Below are positions 6,043-6,554 of a stretch of 6,554 nt of DNA, one piece after another. The stretch's first letter is position 1. Each line of letters starts with the position of its first letter. Below the pieces are notes generated by a model, which saw only the letters and a list, made by a program, of their open reading frames with translations, was not told where the DNA came from and did not search any database. A program made the position numbers and the translations under genes. This DNA comes from Peptococcaceae bacterium (GTDB lineage Bacteria > Bacillota > DSM-12270 > Thermacetogeniales > Thermacetogeniaceae): contig PLQY01000110.1 in the NCBI GenBank assembly GCA_003160265.1, positions 1-6,554 of the forward strand, given 5' to 3'.

Positions 6043-6444
6043 GTGATAGGAGAATTGAATCGCTACCATACCGACCAGAAGAAGCAGAAGCTCCTCTTGG
6101 GCAAAGATTACACCGACAGCGGACTGGTCTGCACCCGTCTCAACGGCAGCCCGTGGAGTCCAAGCAACTTCAGCAGTTCATTTACCCGAAACCTAAAATA
6201 TCATGGACTACCGCACATACGTTTCCATGATATAAGGCATTCGCATGCTACAATTCTTCACGAGCTCGGCGTAGATCTGAAAGACATCTCAGACCGGCTC
6301 CGCCACAGCACCCTGGGGATCACCGCAGACCTGTACACGGATGTGACCAACAAGAGAAGGCGCCAGGTTGCACAGGCCTTCGCCAAGGCGATCATGCACG
6401 CCAGAAAGAAAAGCTCTCCCCGTCGCAACCAGGGAGAGAGATGA
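6043..6444 (+). pseudogene. int: Phage-type tyrosine integrase, C-terminal half only
   Basis: The frame encodes 133 residues from GTG 6043, closed upstream by an in-frame TAG about 15 bases earlier. It has the C-terminal catalytic set: His62 and Arg65 (FHDIRHSHAT), His88 (LRHSTLG) and the nucleophile Tyr98 (ADLYTDV). RHRxY-family integrases of phages and conjugative elements also have an arm-binding domain, a core-binding domain and a first Arg. All are missing, so it cannot work. NGSPWSPSNFSSSF before the HxxR is typical of the Tn916/phage group. It lies 79 bases from the right tRNA-Sec end, pointing at it, as integrases of tRNA-targeting islands often do. Confidence 0.85.
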
Positions 6445-6466
6445 CGTTTGCATCCGTTTGCAAAAT
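6445..6466 (+). repeat. Right arm-type direct repeats of the selC island
   Basis: CGTTTGCA (6445-6452) is followed by CGTTTGCAAAAT (6455-6466), the latter identical to 3338-3349 and in the same orientation. It begins directly after the integrase stop codon, a common place for arm sites. Confidence 0.5.
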
Positions 6467-6468
6467 CG

Positions 6469-6523
6469 ATTACAGCTATATCATGATACGGCGATGCCGA
6501 TTCCCTGAAACCCTTGCTGTAAT
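6469..6523 (-). terminator. Inverted repeat directly after selC, possible terminator
   Basis: ATTACAGC (6523-6516) and GCTGTAAT (6476-6469) form a perfect 8-bp stem enclosing a smaller CGGC-ATC-GCCG hairpin. CGATTTTGC follows. It abuts the CCA of the right tRNA-Sec end. The T tract is short, so it might instead be an integrase-related site. Confidence 0.35.
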
Positions 6524-6554
6524 TGGCGGGAGCGTGTGAGAATCGAACTCACCA
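6524..6554 (-). tRNA. selC: selC (tRNA-Sec) 3' end, cut by the window edge
   Basis: The minus strand reads T-arm GTGAG-TTCGATT-CTCAC, then ACGCTCCC, G and CCA. It matches the fragment at 3145-3175 except for two bases that change both sides of the same T-stem pair (G-C to A-T). The rest of the gene would lie beyond the right edge. It is probably the functional tRNA-Sec gene, with its 3' end supplied by the island. Confidence 0.75.

Noticed and set aside
5973..6230. Plus-strand 85-codon frame overlapping the integrase fragment
   Set aside because: It is the wrong frame: the overlapping frame carries the HxxR, His and Tyr integrase residues.

Overview
The window reads as accessory chromosome from an anaerobic, selenocysteine-using Gram-positive bacterium of the Clostridia (Peptococcaceae-like). 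This is an inference. It rests on strong AGGAGG ribosome binding sites, moderate base composition, an aldo/keto reductase with two 4Fe-4S clusters, tRNA-Sec sequences and a probable selenoprotein gene. Nearly all genes read on the minus strand.

Left part (1-2398): a short unidentified reading frame runs off the left edge, followed by a terminator-like hairpin and a 31-codon plus-strand ORF. Then comes a FrnE/DsbA-family oxidoreductase at 333-956 whose active-site motif reads (UGA)-Pro-Trp-Cys. The UGA occupies the first Cys of CPWC and is followed, at the usual bacterial distance, by a 7-bp hairpin with loop AGUUG. I therefore read it as a selenoprotein that a standard gene call would truncate. 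Upstream of it is an aldo/keto reductase-ferredoxin fusion (1151-2266) with its own promoter and a perfect palindrome.

Middle (2399-3214): a tyrosine integrase that stops after its first catalytic Arg, then a 70-nt 3' fragment of a selenocysteine tRNA gene (selC, anticodon UCA) lacking its 5' half. A second copy of the selC 3' end appears at 6524-6554, at the right edge. The DNA between the copies (about 3.4 kb) has shared 12-bp repeats near both ends, and the C-terminal half of a phage-type integrase lies next to the right copy. I interpret it as a decayed integrative element in the 3' end of selC.

Right part (inside the island): a brnT-like toxin with a small overlapping antitoxin gene; an unrecognised 175-codon gene split by a 1392-bp tnpB element of the IS200/IS605 (IS1341) type; and the integrase remnant. 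The tnpB element has TTGAT at its left flank, TTCAA at its right end, hairpins at both ends and no tnpA. Precise removal at these sites rejoins the split gene in frame. The restored junction would carry TTGAT followed by the sequence expected as the TnpB guide.

Two themes meet here: selenocysteine (a UGA-containing gene and selC used as an integration site) and layered mobile DNA (integrase remnants, island, tnpB element inside the island).
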